Origin: SXOA01 sp051004015
Lineage (GTDB): Bacteria > Planctomycetota > Planctomycetia > Pirellulales > Pirellulaceae
Reading direction: 5' to 3'
Length of the DNA: 35,185 nt
Assembly: GCA_051004015.1 (NCBI GenBank)
Contig: JBPCKT010000132.1
Span: forward strand, 1 to 35,185
Within the stretch, counting starts at the first letter, position 1. Each line of letters opens with the position of its first letter. The notes under the pieces are model-generated. The model saw nothing but the letters and a program-made list of their open reading frames with translations, made no database searches and was not told the origin of the DNA. Positions 15,441-23,502 of the stretch are shown one piece after another. The position numbers and the translations under genes were made by a program.

Positions 15441-16028
15441 CTACGACTTCTCCACCTTGAAGAGCGGCTTGTCGAATTCGACGGCCTCGCCATCTTCCAC
15501 GAGGATGGCGGTGATGGTGCCGCGGACCTCGGCCGGGATCTCGTTGAAGACCTTCATGGCCTCGATGATGCAGATGGGGGTGTTCACATCCACCTTGCTG
15601 CCGACCTTCACGAATGCCTCCGCCTTGGGGTTAGGCTTGGAGTAATAGGTGCCGACCATCGGGCTCTTGATGGTCACCGTGTTCGGGCTGTCCGCGGACG
15701 GCGTCATTCCCGCCGATGCAGCAGCGGCCTGAGGACCCGCAGTTGGCGGCGGAGGAGCGGCATAGGCAGCTCGCGGCGCTTCCCGCGGCCCGCGGCAGAT
15801 GCGGATGCGATGGCGGGATTCGCGGAGGTCGATCTCCGAAAGGTCGTGCTCCTTCATCAGCTCGACCAGGCGGCGGATTCGCTGGACCTCGAAGACGCTG
15901 TCCTCGGGCTCAGGCTTGGTATCGCTTTCGCTCATCGGTGGTTTCCGTGGCTTTTTTGCTGGCGGGGGTGGGGGAGCCGGCCGACCCGCGGCGGGACGAG
16001 GTTTGCCGGATTTGTGAGAGTCGGCCAT
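15441..16028 (-). CDS. accB: Acetyl-CoA carboxylase biotin carboxyl carrier protein
   Basis: Protein of 195 aa. It carries the biotin that AccC carboxylates. The C-terminal biotinyl domain starts near TVTIKSPMVGTYY and has the biotin site EAMK with Lys159. A linker rich in Ala and Pro (about 90-110) precedes it, and the N-terminal part (FEVQRIRRLVELMKEHDLSE) matches BCCP. The first ~31 residues are basic and proline-rich; an alternative start MSESDTKPEP at 15935 would remove them. I keep 16028 because it lies only 22 nt after the peptidase gene with GGAG at 13 nt. This choice is weak. Confidence 0.93.
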   Translation of the reverse strand: MADSHKSGKPRPAAGRPAPPPPPAKKPRKPPMSESDTKPEPEDSVFEVQRIRRLVELMKEHDLSEIDLRESRHRIRICRGPREAPRAAYAAPPPPTAGPQAAAASAGMTPSADSPNTVTIKSPMVGTYYSKPNPKAEAFVKVGSKVDVNTPICIIEAMKVFNEIPAEVRGTITAILVEDGEAVEFDKPLFKVEKS

Positions 16029-16050
16029 GGGGAATGATGTGCTCCGGCTG

Positions 16051-17145
16051 CTACTCGATCACGCACTCTTCCAGCTCTTTCGGAACGCTTGTCAGCACTT
16101 CGCAGCCGGTGCGGGTGACCAGCACGTCGTCCTCAATCCGCACGCCGCCCCAGCCGGGCAGGTAAATGCCGGGCTCGACCGTGACCACCATGCCGGCTTT
16201 CAGCTTCCCCGCCTGGTCGCTGGCCATGCGGGGAGACTCGTGAACGTTGAGGCCAATCCCGTGCCCGAGCGAATGTCCGAACTCCTTGCCAAAGCCCGCC
16301 CGCTCAATCGTTCCGCGGGCGGCGGCATCCACGTCCTTGAGGACCGCGCCGGGCCGAATGCAGTCGATTGCCGCAAGCTGGGCTTTAAGCACAACTCCAT
16401 ACACACTACGGAGTTTGGGCGAAAGTTTACCGGTCACCAGAACCCTCGTCAAGTCGCTGCAATAGAGCCGGGCCTTGGCCCCCCAGTCAATCAGCACGAA
16501 CTCGCTATCCCCCAGCCGCACGTCCTCCTTGGGCCGGCCATGCGGCAGAGCGGCTCGCGCCCCCGCACCAACAATCGCCGGAAAGCTGCCGCACACCCCG
16601 CCGAACAGCCGGATTTGATATTCGAGCTCGTCGCCGACTTCCTTCTCGGTGCGGTTCGGCCGAAGGGCCGGGCGGATGACGGCAAAGGCCGATTGGGCCA
16701 CTTTGATGGCGTGGCGGATGGCGGCGATTTCCTCGCCATCTTTGACTTCCCGCAGTTCCTCGACCAGCCCTTCGGAAGTGCCAAACTGTGTCCCCTTGCA
16801 AAGCGACTTCAGCTTTTCAAAGAAGCTCACCGTCATCGACCCCGCTTCTATCGCCAGGCTCGCCAGGCGACTGGAGTTGATGAGCTTCGCCAGCTCCTCA
16901 TGCATTTTCGTCCCCGGCGGCCGGATTTCCAGTTTGAGATCCGGGCACTCCTCCTCCAGCTGCGTCGTATACCGCATGTCCGTGATAAGCACTTCGCCAT
17001 CACGCTTGAGAAGTATGTAGCTGCTATCCCCCGTGAAGCCGGTGAGGTAGGTGACGTTGGACTCATTGGTCACCAGCAGCGCATCGCCCTTCGCCTTGGC
17101 CAGCAGTTTGCGGAGCTTGTCGCGACGTTGTTCGAAGTCGGGCAT
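16051..17145 (-). CDS. M24B family metallopeptidase (Xaa-Pro aminopeptidase/dipeptidase type)
   Basis: Protein of 364 aa from the ATG at 17145 (MPDFEQRRDKLRKLL); the frame is open 24 codons further but that part is not conserved-looking and includes a repeat. The N-terminal creatinase-like domain has TYLTGFTGDSSY. The C-terminal pita-bread domain carries the five metal ligands: Asp in LIDWGA, Asp in CSDLTRV, His in SLGHGIGLNVHE, Glu in TVEPGIYL and Glu in RIEDD. It removes N-terminal residues ahead of proline in the cytosol. Its place before accB-accC is usual in many bacteria, where efp often lies between; efp is absent here. Confidence 0.93.
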   Translation of the reverse strand: MPDFEQRRDKLRKLLAKAKGDALLVTNESNVTYLTGFTGDSSYILLKRDGEVLITDMRYTTQLEEECPDLKLEIRPPGTKMHEELAKLINSSRLASLAIEAGSMTVSFFEKLKSLCKGTQFGTSEGLVEELREVKDGEEIAAIRHAIKVAQSAFAVIRPALRPNRTEKEVGDELEYQIRLFGGVCGSFPAIVGAGARAALPHGRPKEDVRLGDSEFVLIDWGAKARLYCSDLTRVLVTGKLSPKLRSVYGVVLKAQLAAIDCIRPGAVLKDVDAAARGTIERAGFGKEFGHSLGHGIGLNVHESPRMASDQAGKLKAGMVVTVEPGIYLPGWGGVRIEDDVLVTRTGCEVLTSVPKELEECVIE

Positions 17146-17157
17146 GATGTCTATCTT

Positions 17158-17192
17158 GGCGAGCGGGGGGCGTAAGCCCCCTGATACTAGGC
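17158..17192. repeat. Palindromic repeat family, copy 2
   Basis: Reverse-oriented copy of the element at 3032-3066 (32 of 35 positions identical, core GGGGGCGTAAGCCCCC). It fills the gap between the M24B gene and the HEAT-like protein gene. Confidence 0.75.
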
Positions 17193-17213
17193 AATCTGCT
17201 GGCCTCGCGGTTG

Positions 17214-18239
17214 TCACTCCGCGAGCTTGGCCTTCAGCTCCTCGACCTGCTTCTTCGCCGCTTCCAGTTGCTCCTGCGCCTTCTTGAACTCCTCGCTGCC
17301 GGACTTGGCATCCTTGAGGCCATTCATCGCGGATTCGAGCTCCTTGAGGGCGGAATCGACGCTGTCCTGCAACCCCTTCAACTCATCTGGCCGCAGAATC
17401 TTGATGCGAGCCCCCCTAGCGCCGGCACGCGCGCCGGGAATCGCCGGGAACCCCGGTGGAATAGCACCGCCGGGCAAGCCCCCGACTTGCAGCCGGATAC
17501 CGGCGGGCTGCTTGCTGTATTCTTCGTACAGCTTGTGGGCCTCGGGGTGCTTGGTCTTCAGTTCGGCGGCGTCCTTGGCTTCGAACTTTTGCGTCGTCTC
17601 CTTGCCGTCCTTGGTTTCCGTCACTTCCAGCTTGATTCCCTTGGCCGGGTCGTCGTTGATTTTGACCTTCTTGCCGTTCTCCTCGGCTTCAATTTCCTTA
17701 ACGCCGTTGACGTCCTTGACGCTGACCTTCTTGACGTTCCCCCCTGCCCCGCCGACGACCTGAATCTGAATGTTTCCGCCGCCGACCCGGAAGGGAACGT
17801 TACCGCCGGGCAATTGCACCGCGGGCTTGGGAGGACTGAGGATTTCGCCGGCCCTTTTGGCCAAGATCGCGTCGTTATTTTTCGTCAGCCGCTCCAGCGA
17901 TTCCTTGGCGGCGGCTTTGGTGGCATCGTCCCCCTTCTGGAAGTGGTTTTTCAGGATTTCCAGCGACCGCACCGCCACCTCGCGGCTGACGTGCTGCGTT
18001 CCCTTTTCGAGCGCCGGAAACGCAACCTTGCCGATCTCCACCAGCTTCTGCTGCGCCTCCTGCCGCTCGCTGAAGCGGTTGGCATCGAGCTGCTCCATCA
18101 GCTTGTCGATCTCCGCAGCGGATGCGGCCTTGGCTGCACCAGCTTCCGCCTTGCCTTCGACTTTCGGTTGGACCTCCTGGCCAACGGCCAACGAGCAAAG
18201 CAGCAGCGTGCAAAAGAGTGTGAAGAGTTTAAGTTGCAT
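17214..18239 (-). CDS. Secreted protein with HEAT-like N-terminal module and coiled-coil C-terminus
   Basis: Protein of 341 aa from the ATG at 18239, with AGGAG 8 nt upstream; a GTG at 18248 is in frame but overlaps that site. The signal peptide ends near LAVGQ. Residues about 40-105 (DKLMEQLDANRFSERQEAQQ, then KLVEIGKVAFPALEKG and VRSLEILKNHF) form a HEAT-like module also found in the WD40 protein at 22266. A Gly/Val-rich beta region follows (about 130-220), then a Pro/Gly stretch, and a C-terminal coiled coil (about 295-341). Function unknown. It lies 68 nt ahead of the M24B gene on the same strand and may share its transcript. Confidence 0.8.
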   Translation of the reverse strand: MQLKLFTLFCTLLLCSLAVGQEVQPKVEGKAEAGAAKAASAAEIDKLMEQLDANRFSERQEAQQKLVEIGKVAFPALEKGTQHVSREVAVRSLEILKNHFQKGDDATKAAAKESLERLTKNNDAILAKRAGEILSPPKPAVQLPGGNVPFRVGGGNIQIQVVGGAGGNVKKVSVKDVNGVKEIEAEENGKKVKINDDPAKGIKLEVTETKDGKETTQKFEAKDAAELKTKHPEAHKLYEEYSKQPAGIRLQVGGLPGGAIPPGFPAIPGARAGARGARIKILRPDELKGLQDSVDSALKELESAMNGLKDAKSGSEEFKKAQEQLEAAKKQVEELKAKLAE

Positions 18240-18965
18240 GGTAAGCACTCCTGTTAGGCTCTGTTTTCGGACCCCACTATCCTACACAACGCACAAGGCC
18301 ACAACAGCTAACTTTGTCCGGAAATCGAACGGCATCGAAAGACCGCGGCGACATCCTGGCTGTTGAAACCTTTGCGCGGGGTGGAGGTGCTGATCACTGG
18401 CCACCCAAGGCGCGGCAAGACTGATTTTCCCTGGCCCACTCTTCCTTGGGCCCCGGCCAGCACCCCTGGATCGCCCTTTTCCTGGTCCCTCGAACTGGAC
18501 ACTTAGGCAGTGAGCGTGTCTTTGTATAATAGCGGTTGGGCAAGGTCTCGGTATCTGGGGACTGCGACCAGCGGAGAGAATGTGAGATTGGAGACCCTAC
18601 GAAAACCAGTACAGGCGGTGAATCAAGATGGGCTGATTTGGGGGCTTGATTCAGGGACTTATGGCATGAATCAAGTGCGCAAGTACAAGGGATAAAGAGT
18701 GTTGCAGAAATAGACAATGTCGTAAGTTAATTTGAATGTGAATGTCGTGAATCATGAATAAAATACCCCGACCGAGTGGTTTTCCTGCCGGGAGCCCTCC
18801 CCGGCCTTTCGGAGAGAGAACGTGGAAAAGCCCCGTGGTCGAGTCCGGCCGCCGGCCCCGTTTCAGGGCCGGCAACCGCTGGAAACGATCGCGGGCGGAC
18901 GGGTACAATCATGCTGCATGAGCAAGTGACTTCCCTTTCCAGTGTTCTCGCCTTGGGGACTGACT
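18240..18965. other. Long intergenic region without a recognisable gene
   Basis: Between a minus-strand gene and a plus-strand gene. Open frames of 60-107 codons exist on both strands but overlap each other, lack Shine-Dalgarno sites and match no family I know. Visible structure: TATAAT at 18524-18529 without a good -35; TGAATCAAG and CTTGATTCA (18619-18654) as a 9-bp inverted repeat, with GAATCAAG again near 18668; and GCCGGCCC/GGGCCGGC around 18850-18872 as a GC hairpin. It may be decayed sequence or hold a small RNA. Confidence 0.4.
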
Positions 18966-20294
18966 ATGCGAACTTTGATACTGGTTTCTGCATTAGCCTT
19001 TGGTCTTGTGCTGACGGCTTCACTCGGTGCTCAGGACCGCGAGACTAAGGTCCGCAACGATCGCAAGAATGTCGAGGAGGAGGGGCGGTGGATTTACAAC
19101 GACTTGCCCAAGGGAATCGCGGAGGCCAAGAAGACCGGTAAGCCGCTCTTGGTGATTTTCCGCTGCATTCCGTGCGAGGCGTGCGCCCAGCTCGATTCGC
19201 AGGTTGTGGCGAAGGATTCGACCGTGCAAAAGCTGCTCGATGAATTTGTGCGGGTCCGAGTCGTTCATGCAAACGGGATGGATTTGTCGCTCTTTCAATT
19301 CGATTACGACCAGTCGATGGCGGCGTTCTTCCTGAATGCCGACCAGACCATCTACGGCCGCTTTGGCACGCGGTCGGACCAGACCGAGTCCGACGCCGAT
19401 GTCTCGGTGGAAGGTTTTGGCGCAGCCCTGGAAGGGGCGCTCGCGCTCCACAACGGTTATCCGGCCAACAAGGCGCTGTTTGCCGCTAAGCGCGGCCCCA
19501 CCGTGGCGATTAAGGTCCCTGAAGAGTTTCCCAGCCTCAAGGGGAAATTCACCTCCAAGCTCGACTATAAGGCAAAAAATGTCGTCCAAAGCTGCATCCA
19601 TTGCCACCAGGTCGGTGAGGCGATTCGGCTGGTCAGTCGGCAGCCGGGGAAGCCGATGGCGGAGGAGGTGCTGTATCCCTACCCGCATCCGAAAATCCTC
19701 GGATTGATTATGGACCCGAAGGAAAGGGCTCGCGTGCAGGAAGTGACGGCCGGTTCGTCTGCGGAGAAGGACGGCTTTCAACCGGGGGATGACATCCTCT
19801 CGCTGGCCGGCCAGCCGCTGCTGTCCATGGGCGACATTCAGTGGGTTTTGCACAACGCGGGCAAAACGGAAAAGCTGCCTGCCGAGGTGCTGCGAGGTGC
19901 AAAGAAGTTCAAACTTCCCCTCACGCTGGCAGCCGGCTGGCGAGAGAAGGGAGACATCTCTTGGCGGGCGACCTCCTGGGACCTCCGCCGCATGACCACC
20001 GGGGGACTGCTCCTCGACTCGCTGACGGCCGACGAACGCAAATCGGCCAAGTTGGAAGAAAATGTTCTGGCGCTGCGCATCAAACATGCGGGCGAATACG
20101 GCGATCATGCCGCGGCCAAGAACGCCGGCTTCCGGAAAGGGGACATTCTCGTCGAGCTCGACGGCTCCGCCGCGCCGCTCACGGAATCGGAGCTGATGGT
20201 CGCCATGATGAACGGCAAGCGCCCCGGTGACAAAGTCCCAGCGGTCGTGCTGCGCGAAGGGAAGCGAATGGAGCTGAAGTTGCCGATTCAGTAA
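18966..20294 (+). CDS. Exported thioredoxin-like / heme c / double-PDZ protein
   Basis: Protein of 442 aa; start at MRTLILVSALAFG with a signal peptide ending LGAQ. Residues about 35-165 look like a thioredoxin-fold domain (GKPLLVIFRCIPCEACAQ), with cysteines 67, 70 and 73. A single heme-binding CIHCH lies at 211-215, followed by a region with PHP near KILGLIMDP. Two PDZ-like domains follow: about 240-330 (AEKDGFQPGDDILSLAGQPL) and about 385-440 (NAGFRKGDILVELDGSAAPL). No protease triad is present. It may be an envelope redox protein using PDZ domains to find partners. The membrane protein gene follows after 22 nt. Confidence 0.85.
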   Translation: MRTLILVSALAFGLVLTASLGAQDRETKVRNDRKNVEEEGRWIYNDLPKGIAEAKKTGKPLLVIFRCIPCEACAQLDSQVVAKDSTVQKLLDEFVRVRVVHANGMDLSLFQFDYDQSMAAFFLNADQTIYGRFGTRSDQTESDADVSVEGFGAALEGALALHNGYPANKALFAAKRGPTVAIKVPEEFPSLKGKFTSKLDYKAKNVVQSCIHCHQVGEAIRLVSRQPGKPMAEEVLYPYPHPKILGLIMDPKERARVQEVTAGSSAEKDGFQPGDDILSLAGQPLLSMGDIQWVLHNAGKTEKLPAEVLRGAKKFKLPLTLAAGWREKGDISWRATSWDLRRMTTGGLLLDSLTADERKSAKLEENVLALRIKHAGEYGDHAAAKNAGFRKGDILVELDGSAAPLTESELMVAMMNGKRPGDKVPAVVLREGKRMELKLPIQ

Positions 20295-20316
20295 CCATCA
20301 TCCTGATTCTCGCTTC

Positions 20317-21168
20317 ATGAACGACGATCAAGAAGATCAACGACTCAATCCCTACGCCTCCCCTCAGCCGGCGGAGGCGCTCGATCAAACGGCAGGGCCC
20401 CCGGCTTCCTTCTCGGGCATCGTGGCGACTGGTTTTCGTCTTTATCGTCGCAATTTCGTATCAATCGCCGTGGTGACACTCTTCGTGTGGTGTCCGATTG
20501 AATTCATTGAAAGTTATTGCGAATACTTTGTATTCGAAGCGGACGACATCGGTGCGGTCTTTCGCCTTAATTCCTTGATGGAAGGCCTGTTTGGAATCAT
20601 CGCGTACGCCAGCGTCATTGCCATCGGCATGGGCGACCTGCGTGGTCAGCCGATATCGACGCTGGCAGCGTTGCGCCAGGGAATTTCCGCCTGGCCCCGC
20701 CTGTTTTGGACCGGGATTGTGAGCCAGTTTGCCGTAGCAATTGGTCTGTTGTTCTTGTTGATTCCCGGCGTCTATTTGGCCGTTCGATTCTCGCTCTACT
20801 ACTGCGTGGCCGTGAATGAGGGTCTAAATGGAGTTCCTTGCTTGAAACGAAGCATGGCCTTAACGAAAGATAACTTCTGGGGTTTCCTGTTTCTGGGAAT
20901 TGCCGGCCTCACCGTCCTCATCCTGTTGGGCGCAATTGCCGTGATTCCGCTGATTGTCTTGCCGCAATTCGACAACTGGATTACGTCCGCCATTTCCAAC
21001 CTGATCATTGATCTTCTCGCCCCGCTGCTGACCCTCATCTACGTTGCGGCGTATTGGTCAAGGGTCATCGCATTGGATGGCGAAGTTCCCGCCTGGTCGC
21101 CGCCACAACGGACGACCAAGGTTTTCGTCGGCCCGTCATCGCCAGCCTCGAAATGGTGGGAAAACTAG
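20317..21168 (+). CDS. Multi-pass membrane protein, function unknown
   Basis: Protein of 283 aa. A soluble N-terminus of about 40 residues holds LNPYASPQ, a segment seen at the start of many planctomycete membrane proteins. It is followed by about five to six membrane spans, for example VSIAVVTLFVWCPIEFI, FAVAIGLLFLLIPGVYLAV, and GFLFLGIAGLTVLILLGAIA. The pattern IPGVYLAVRFSLYYCVAVNE followed by a segment LKRSMALTKDNFWGFL is typical of the GPDPase-membrane-domain-like/DUF975-like group of uncharacterised integral proteins. It is probably co-transcribed with the thioredoxin/PDZ gene. No Shine-Dalgarno is obvious. Its codon use looks less GC-rich than its neighbours. Confidence 0.75.
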   Translation: MNDDQEDQRLNPYASPQPAEALDQTAGPPASFSGIVATGFRLYRRNFVSIAVVTLFVWCPIEFIESYCEYFVFEADDIGAVFRLNSLMEGLFGIIAYASVIAIGMGDLRGQPISTLAALRQGISAWPRLFWTGIVSQFAVAIGLLFLLIPGVYLAVRFSLYYCVAVNEGLNGVPCLKRSMALTKDNFWGFLFLGIAGLTVLILLGAIAVIPLIVLPQFDNWITSAISNLIIDLLAPLLTLIYVAAYWSRVIALDGEVPAWSPPQRTTKVFVGPSSPASKWWEN

Positions 21169-21181
21169 CGAATCCGGATCA

Positions 21182-22138
21182 CTACTTCTTCGCCGCAGGC
21201 AAAATCACCAGCCCCTTCACCCCCAAATCAATCCGAAACAGCCCTCCCTCGCCCACTTCCTTCCCAATTCCGCCAGTAATGAAGAGCTGGTCGTGCTTCG
21301 GGCCGCCGAAGGCGACGTTGCTGGTGGTGGTGTTGCCACCGTCGTACTGGCGGATGAGCTTGCCGGCGGGGCTGAGGACTTCCACTTTTTTCATGCCGTA
21401 GTGGGCGACGTAGAGGTTGCCGGCGGCGTCCAGGCACATGCCGTCGGGTTGGGCCTGCATGTAGTCGCCGCTCTCGTGCTTGGGAAGATCGGCAAAGAGC
21501 TTCCGCTCTCCGACTTTGCCGGGGCCTTCCACTTCGTACACGAGAACCCGATTGAGCTGGCTTTCGGCCAGGTAGAGCTTTTTGCCGTCGGGCGTGAGGA
21601 CAATTCCGTTGGGATAGGCCAGCCCTTTGTCGATGAGATGCACCTTGCCGGCCTTGTCCACAAAGTGGGCGCGGCCGATCAGCTTGTCCCGGCCGCTCCC
21701 CCCTGGATCGCTGAAATAGAAGCCACCACTCGCCGCGTCGAGCGTCAAATCGTTGGGACCGAGCAAGGGCTTGCCGTCGAATTCCTTGGCGGCATGTTCC
21801 AGCATCTTTCCGTCCGCGGAGATATGCAACACCGCGTGATGGCTGGCGTCGCAGACGAGGTGCGTGCTGTCAGCCAGGATCTTGTGGCCATTAGGAGCGC
21901 CGGTTTCGGCCCAGACGGCGTTTTTCCCGTCGAGGGAAAACTTGGTGATGCTCTTGTTCCAAGACACATATCCGTTCCCCGCATGGTCGAAGACGACCCC
22001 TTCGCAGTAGGCGGGAACGCGAAAGAGTTCGACAGTCTTGGTCTTAACGGCGGCTGGCAACTCGTCGGCAGCACGTACGGACAAAGTGAAAGAGACGAGC
22101 GACAGAGACAGATAACTCAGAAGAAGGGTGCTTCGCAT
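21182..22138 (-). CDS. Secreted SMP-30/gluconolactonase-like beta-propeller
   Basis: Protein of 318 aa from the ATG at 22138, with GGAG 9 nt upstream; 14 extra codons upstream are open. The signal peptide MRSTLLLSYLSLSLVSF ends near VRAA. The repeated blade pattern shows six-bladed propeller structure. Landmarks are EGVVFDHAGNGYVS, GPNDLTLDAASGGFYFSDPG, YPNGIVLTPDGKKLYLAES, QPDGMCLDAAGNLYVAHYG and TSNVAFGGP. These match SMP-30/gluconolactonase/LRE-like proteins, whose metal site uses Glu (EG), Asn (PND, PNG) and Asp (PDG). It may be a calcium-dependent sugar lactonase in the periplasm. The substrate is not known. Confidence 0.88.
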   Translation of the reverse strand: MRSTLLLSYLSLSLVSFTLSVRAADELPAAVKTKTVELFRVPAYCEGVVFDHAGNGYVSWNKSITKFSLDGKNAVWAETGAPNGHKILADSTHLVCDASHHAVLHISADGKMLEHAAKEFDGKPLLGPNDLTLDAASGGFYFSDPGGSGRDKLIGRAHFVDKAGKVHLIDKGLAYPNGIVLTPDGKKLYLAESQLNRVLVYEVEGPGKVGERKLFADLPKHESGDYMQAQPDGMCLDAAGNLYVAHYGMKKVEVLSPAGKLIRQYDGGNTTTSNVAFGGPKHDQLFITGGIGKEVGEGGLFRIDLGVKGLVILPAAKK

Positions 22139-22265
22139 GGCGGCAGCTCCAGGAGAGTGGAATAGGCTCACTGGCTGCAAGTTTAGCGGACGAATTGCCG
22201 GGCGTCACTCTGGCGGACTATCATGAGGAGGCGTCGTTCCCTCGCACCTCTAGTCCAGGTTCCCA

Positions 22266-23492
22266 GTGTTTTCCGTGTACCACTCCCGTCTGCTTCCAGT
22301 ACTGGCGTTGCTACTTTCCTCGCCCCTGGGTGCCCAGGAGCTTGACGACGCTGCTCAACCGGACCCGGCCCAAGTGCTGGCGGAAGTGGAGCGATTGGTG
22401 GACGACCTCGGCGGCGAATCGTATGACGCCCGCGAGGCGGCAGGGCGGAGGCTGCTCAACATTGGGGAAGCGGCTTGGGACCGGGTGTATGAGGCTTCGC
22501 AATCGGCCAGCGATTTGGAGCTGCGCTACCGGGCGGCGGAGCTGCTCAAGACGCTGGAGAAGAAGAAATACAGCCCCATCCGCATCTGGGAGGAGCATAA
22601 GGACATTGTCAGGGCGGTCGCGTTCTCCCCAGACGGCCGCTACCTGGCCAGCGGCGGCGGCGGGCAGGAGATGGGGGGCAACTGGACCGAGGGGACGGAT
22701 TTTTCCATCCGCATTTGGAACATGAAGGACGGCTCGCTTCACAAGAAGCTCGACAGCCACAAGAACGCCGTCACCTCCATTGCCTGGTTTGCCGATAGCA
22801 GCCGCCTGGTATCTTCCAGCAGCGACAGCACGGCCAAGATTTGGGAAGTGGAATCGGGAAAGGAAACGGCCACGCTGCTCGGACACACCGACCGCGTCTC
22901 AGCCGTGGTAGTTTCAGAGGACGGCACGCTCATCCTCACCGGCAGTTGGGATAAGACTTGCATCCTCTACGACGCCCGCAACGGCAAAGCGGTCAAGCAG
23001 CTCGATCCGCCGCATCTGGGCCGCATCTGGAGCGTGGCCCTTTCTCCCGACAGCAAAACAGCCGCGGTTGCCGGCGACCATCCGCACATCCGCCTGTGGG
23101 ACCTGGAAAAACTCACCGTCAAAAAGGAGTTGCAGGGGCACTCCCAAGCGGCGGTTGCCCTCGCCTTCTCCGCCAAGGGGGACCGCTTGCTTTCCGGCGG
23201 CTGGGACAACTCGGCCATCGTGTGGGACCTCGATAAAGGGATGCCGGCAAAAGTGCTGTCGGGTCACACCGGGCGCGTCGAAGGGGTCGCCTATTCCGCC
23301 GACGGCAAGCGAGCCCTCACCGGCTCGCTCGATCAGAAGGTCCGCCTCTGGAACGTGGAAACAGGCGAGCTACTGCACGTCTACGAGGGACACGCCGGCG
23401 GCATCGGCAAAGTCGCACTTTCCAAGAACGGAAAATACGCGGCTTCCGGCAGTTGGGACCATAGCGTCAGGCTTTGGCCGATGCCGAAGTAA
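22266..23492 (+). CDS. Secreted WD40 beta-propeller with N-terminal HEAT-like module
   Basis: Protein of 408 aa with a GTG start at 22266; a second GTG at 22275 is also possible. The signal peptide ends near SSPLGAQ. Residues about 35-100 hold a HEAT-like module (SYDAREAAGRRLLNIGEAAW, then RYRAAELLKTLE) close to that in the protein at 17214-18239. About seven WD40 repeats then fill the chain, each with GH...VAFSPDGRYLASG...IRIWN-type strands (for example GHTGRVEGVAYSADGKRALT and DQKVRLWNVETGE). It is a likely protein-protein scaffold outside the cytoplasm; the partner is unknown. The gene is divergent from the SMP-30-like gene, so both promoters lie in the 127-nt gap 22139-22265. Confidence 0.9.
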   Translation: MFSVYHSRLLPVLALLLSSPLGAQELDDAAQPDPAQVLAEVERLVDDLGGESYDAREAAGRRLLNIGEAAWDRVYEASQSASDLELRYRAAELLKTLEKKKYSPIRIWEEHKDIVRAVAFSPDGRYLASGGGGQEMGGNWTEGTDFSIRIWNMKDGSLHKKLDSHKNAVTSIAWFADSSRLVSSSSDSTAKIWEVESGKETATLLGHTDRVSAVVVSEDGTLILTGSWDKTCILYDARNGKAVKQLDPPHLGRIWSVALSPDSKTAAVAGDHPHIRLWDLEKLTVKKELQGHSQAAVALAFSAKGDRLLSGGWDNSAIVWDLDKGMPAKVLSGHTGRVEGVAYSADGKRALTGSLDQKVRLWNVETGELLHVYEGHAGGIGKVALSKNGKYAASGSWDHSVRLWPMPK

Positions 23493-23502
23493 CGGAGACT
23501 GC

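Noticed and set aside
13982..15460. Open frame of 492 codons on the plus strand opposite accC
   Set aside because: It is the complement of a clear accC. High GC leaves the opposite strand free of stops, and its product is low-complexity with no motif.
18308..18717. Minus-strand and plus-strand frames of 60-107 codons
   Set aside because: They overlap each other in different frames, have no Shine-Dalgarno and match no family I recognise.
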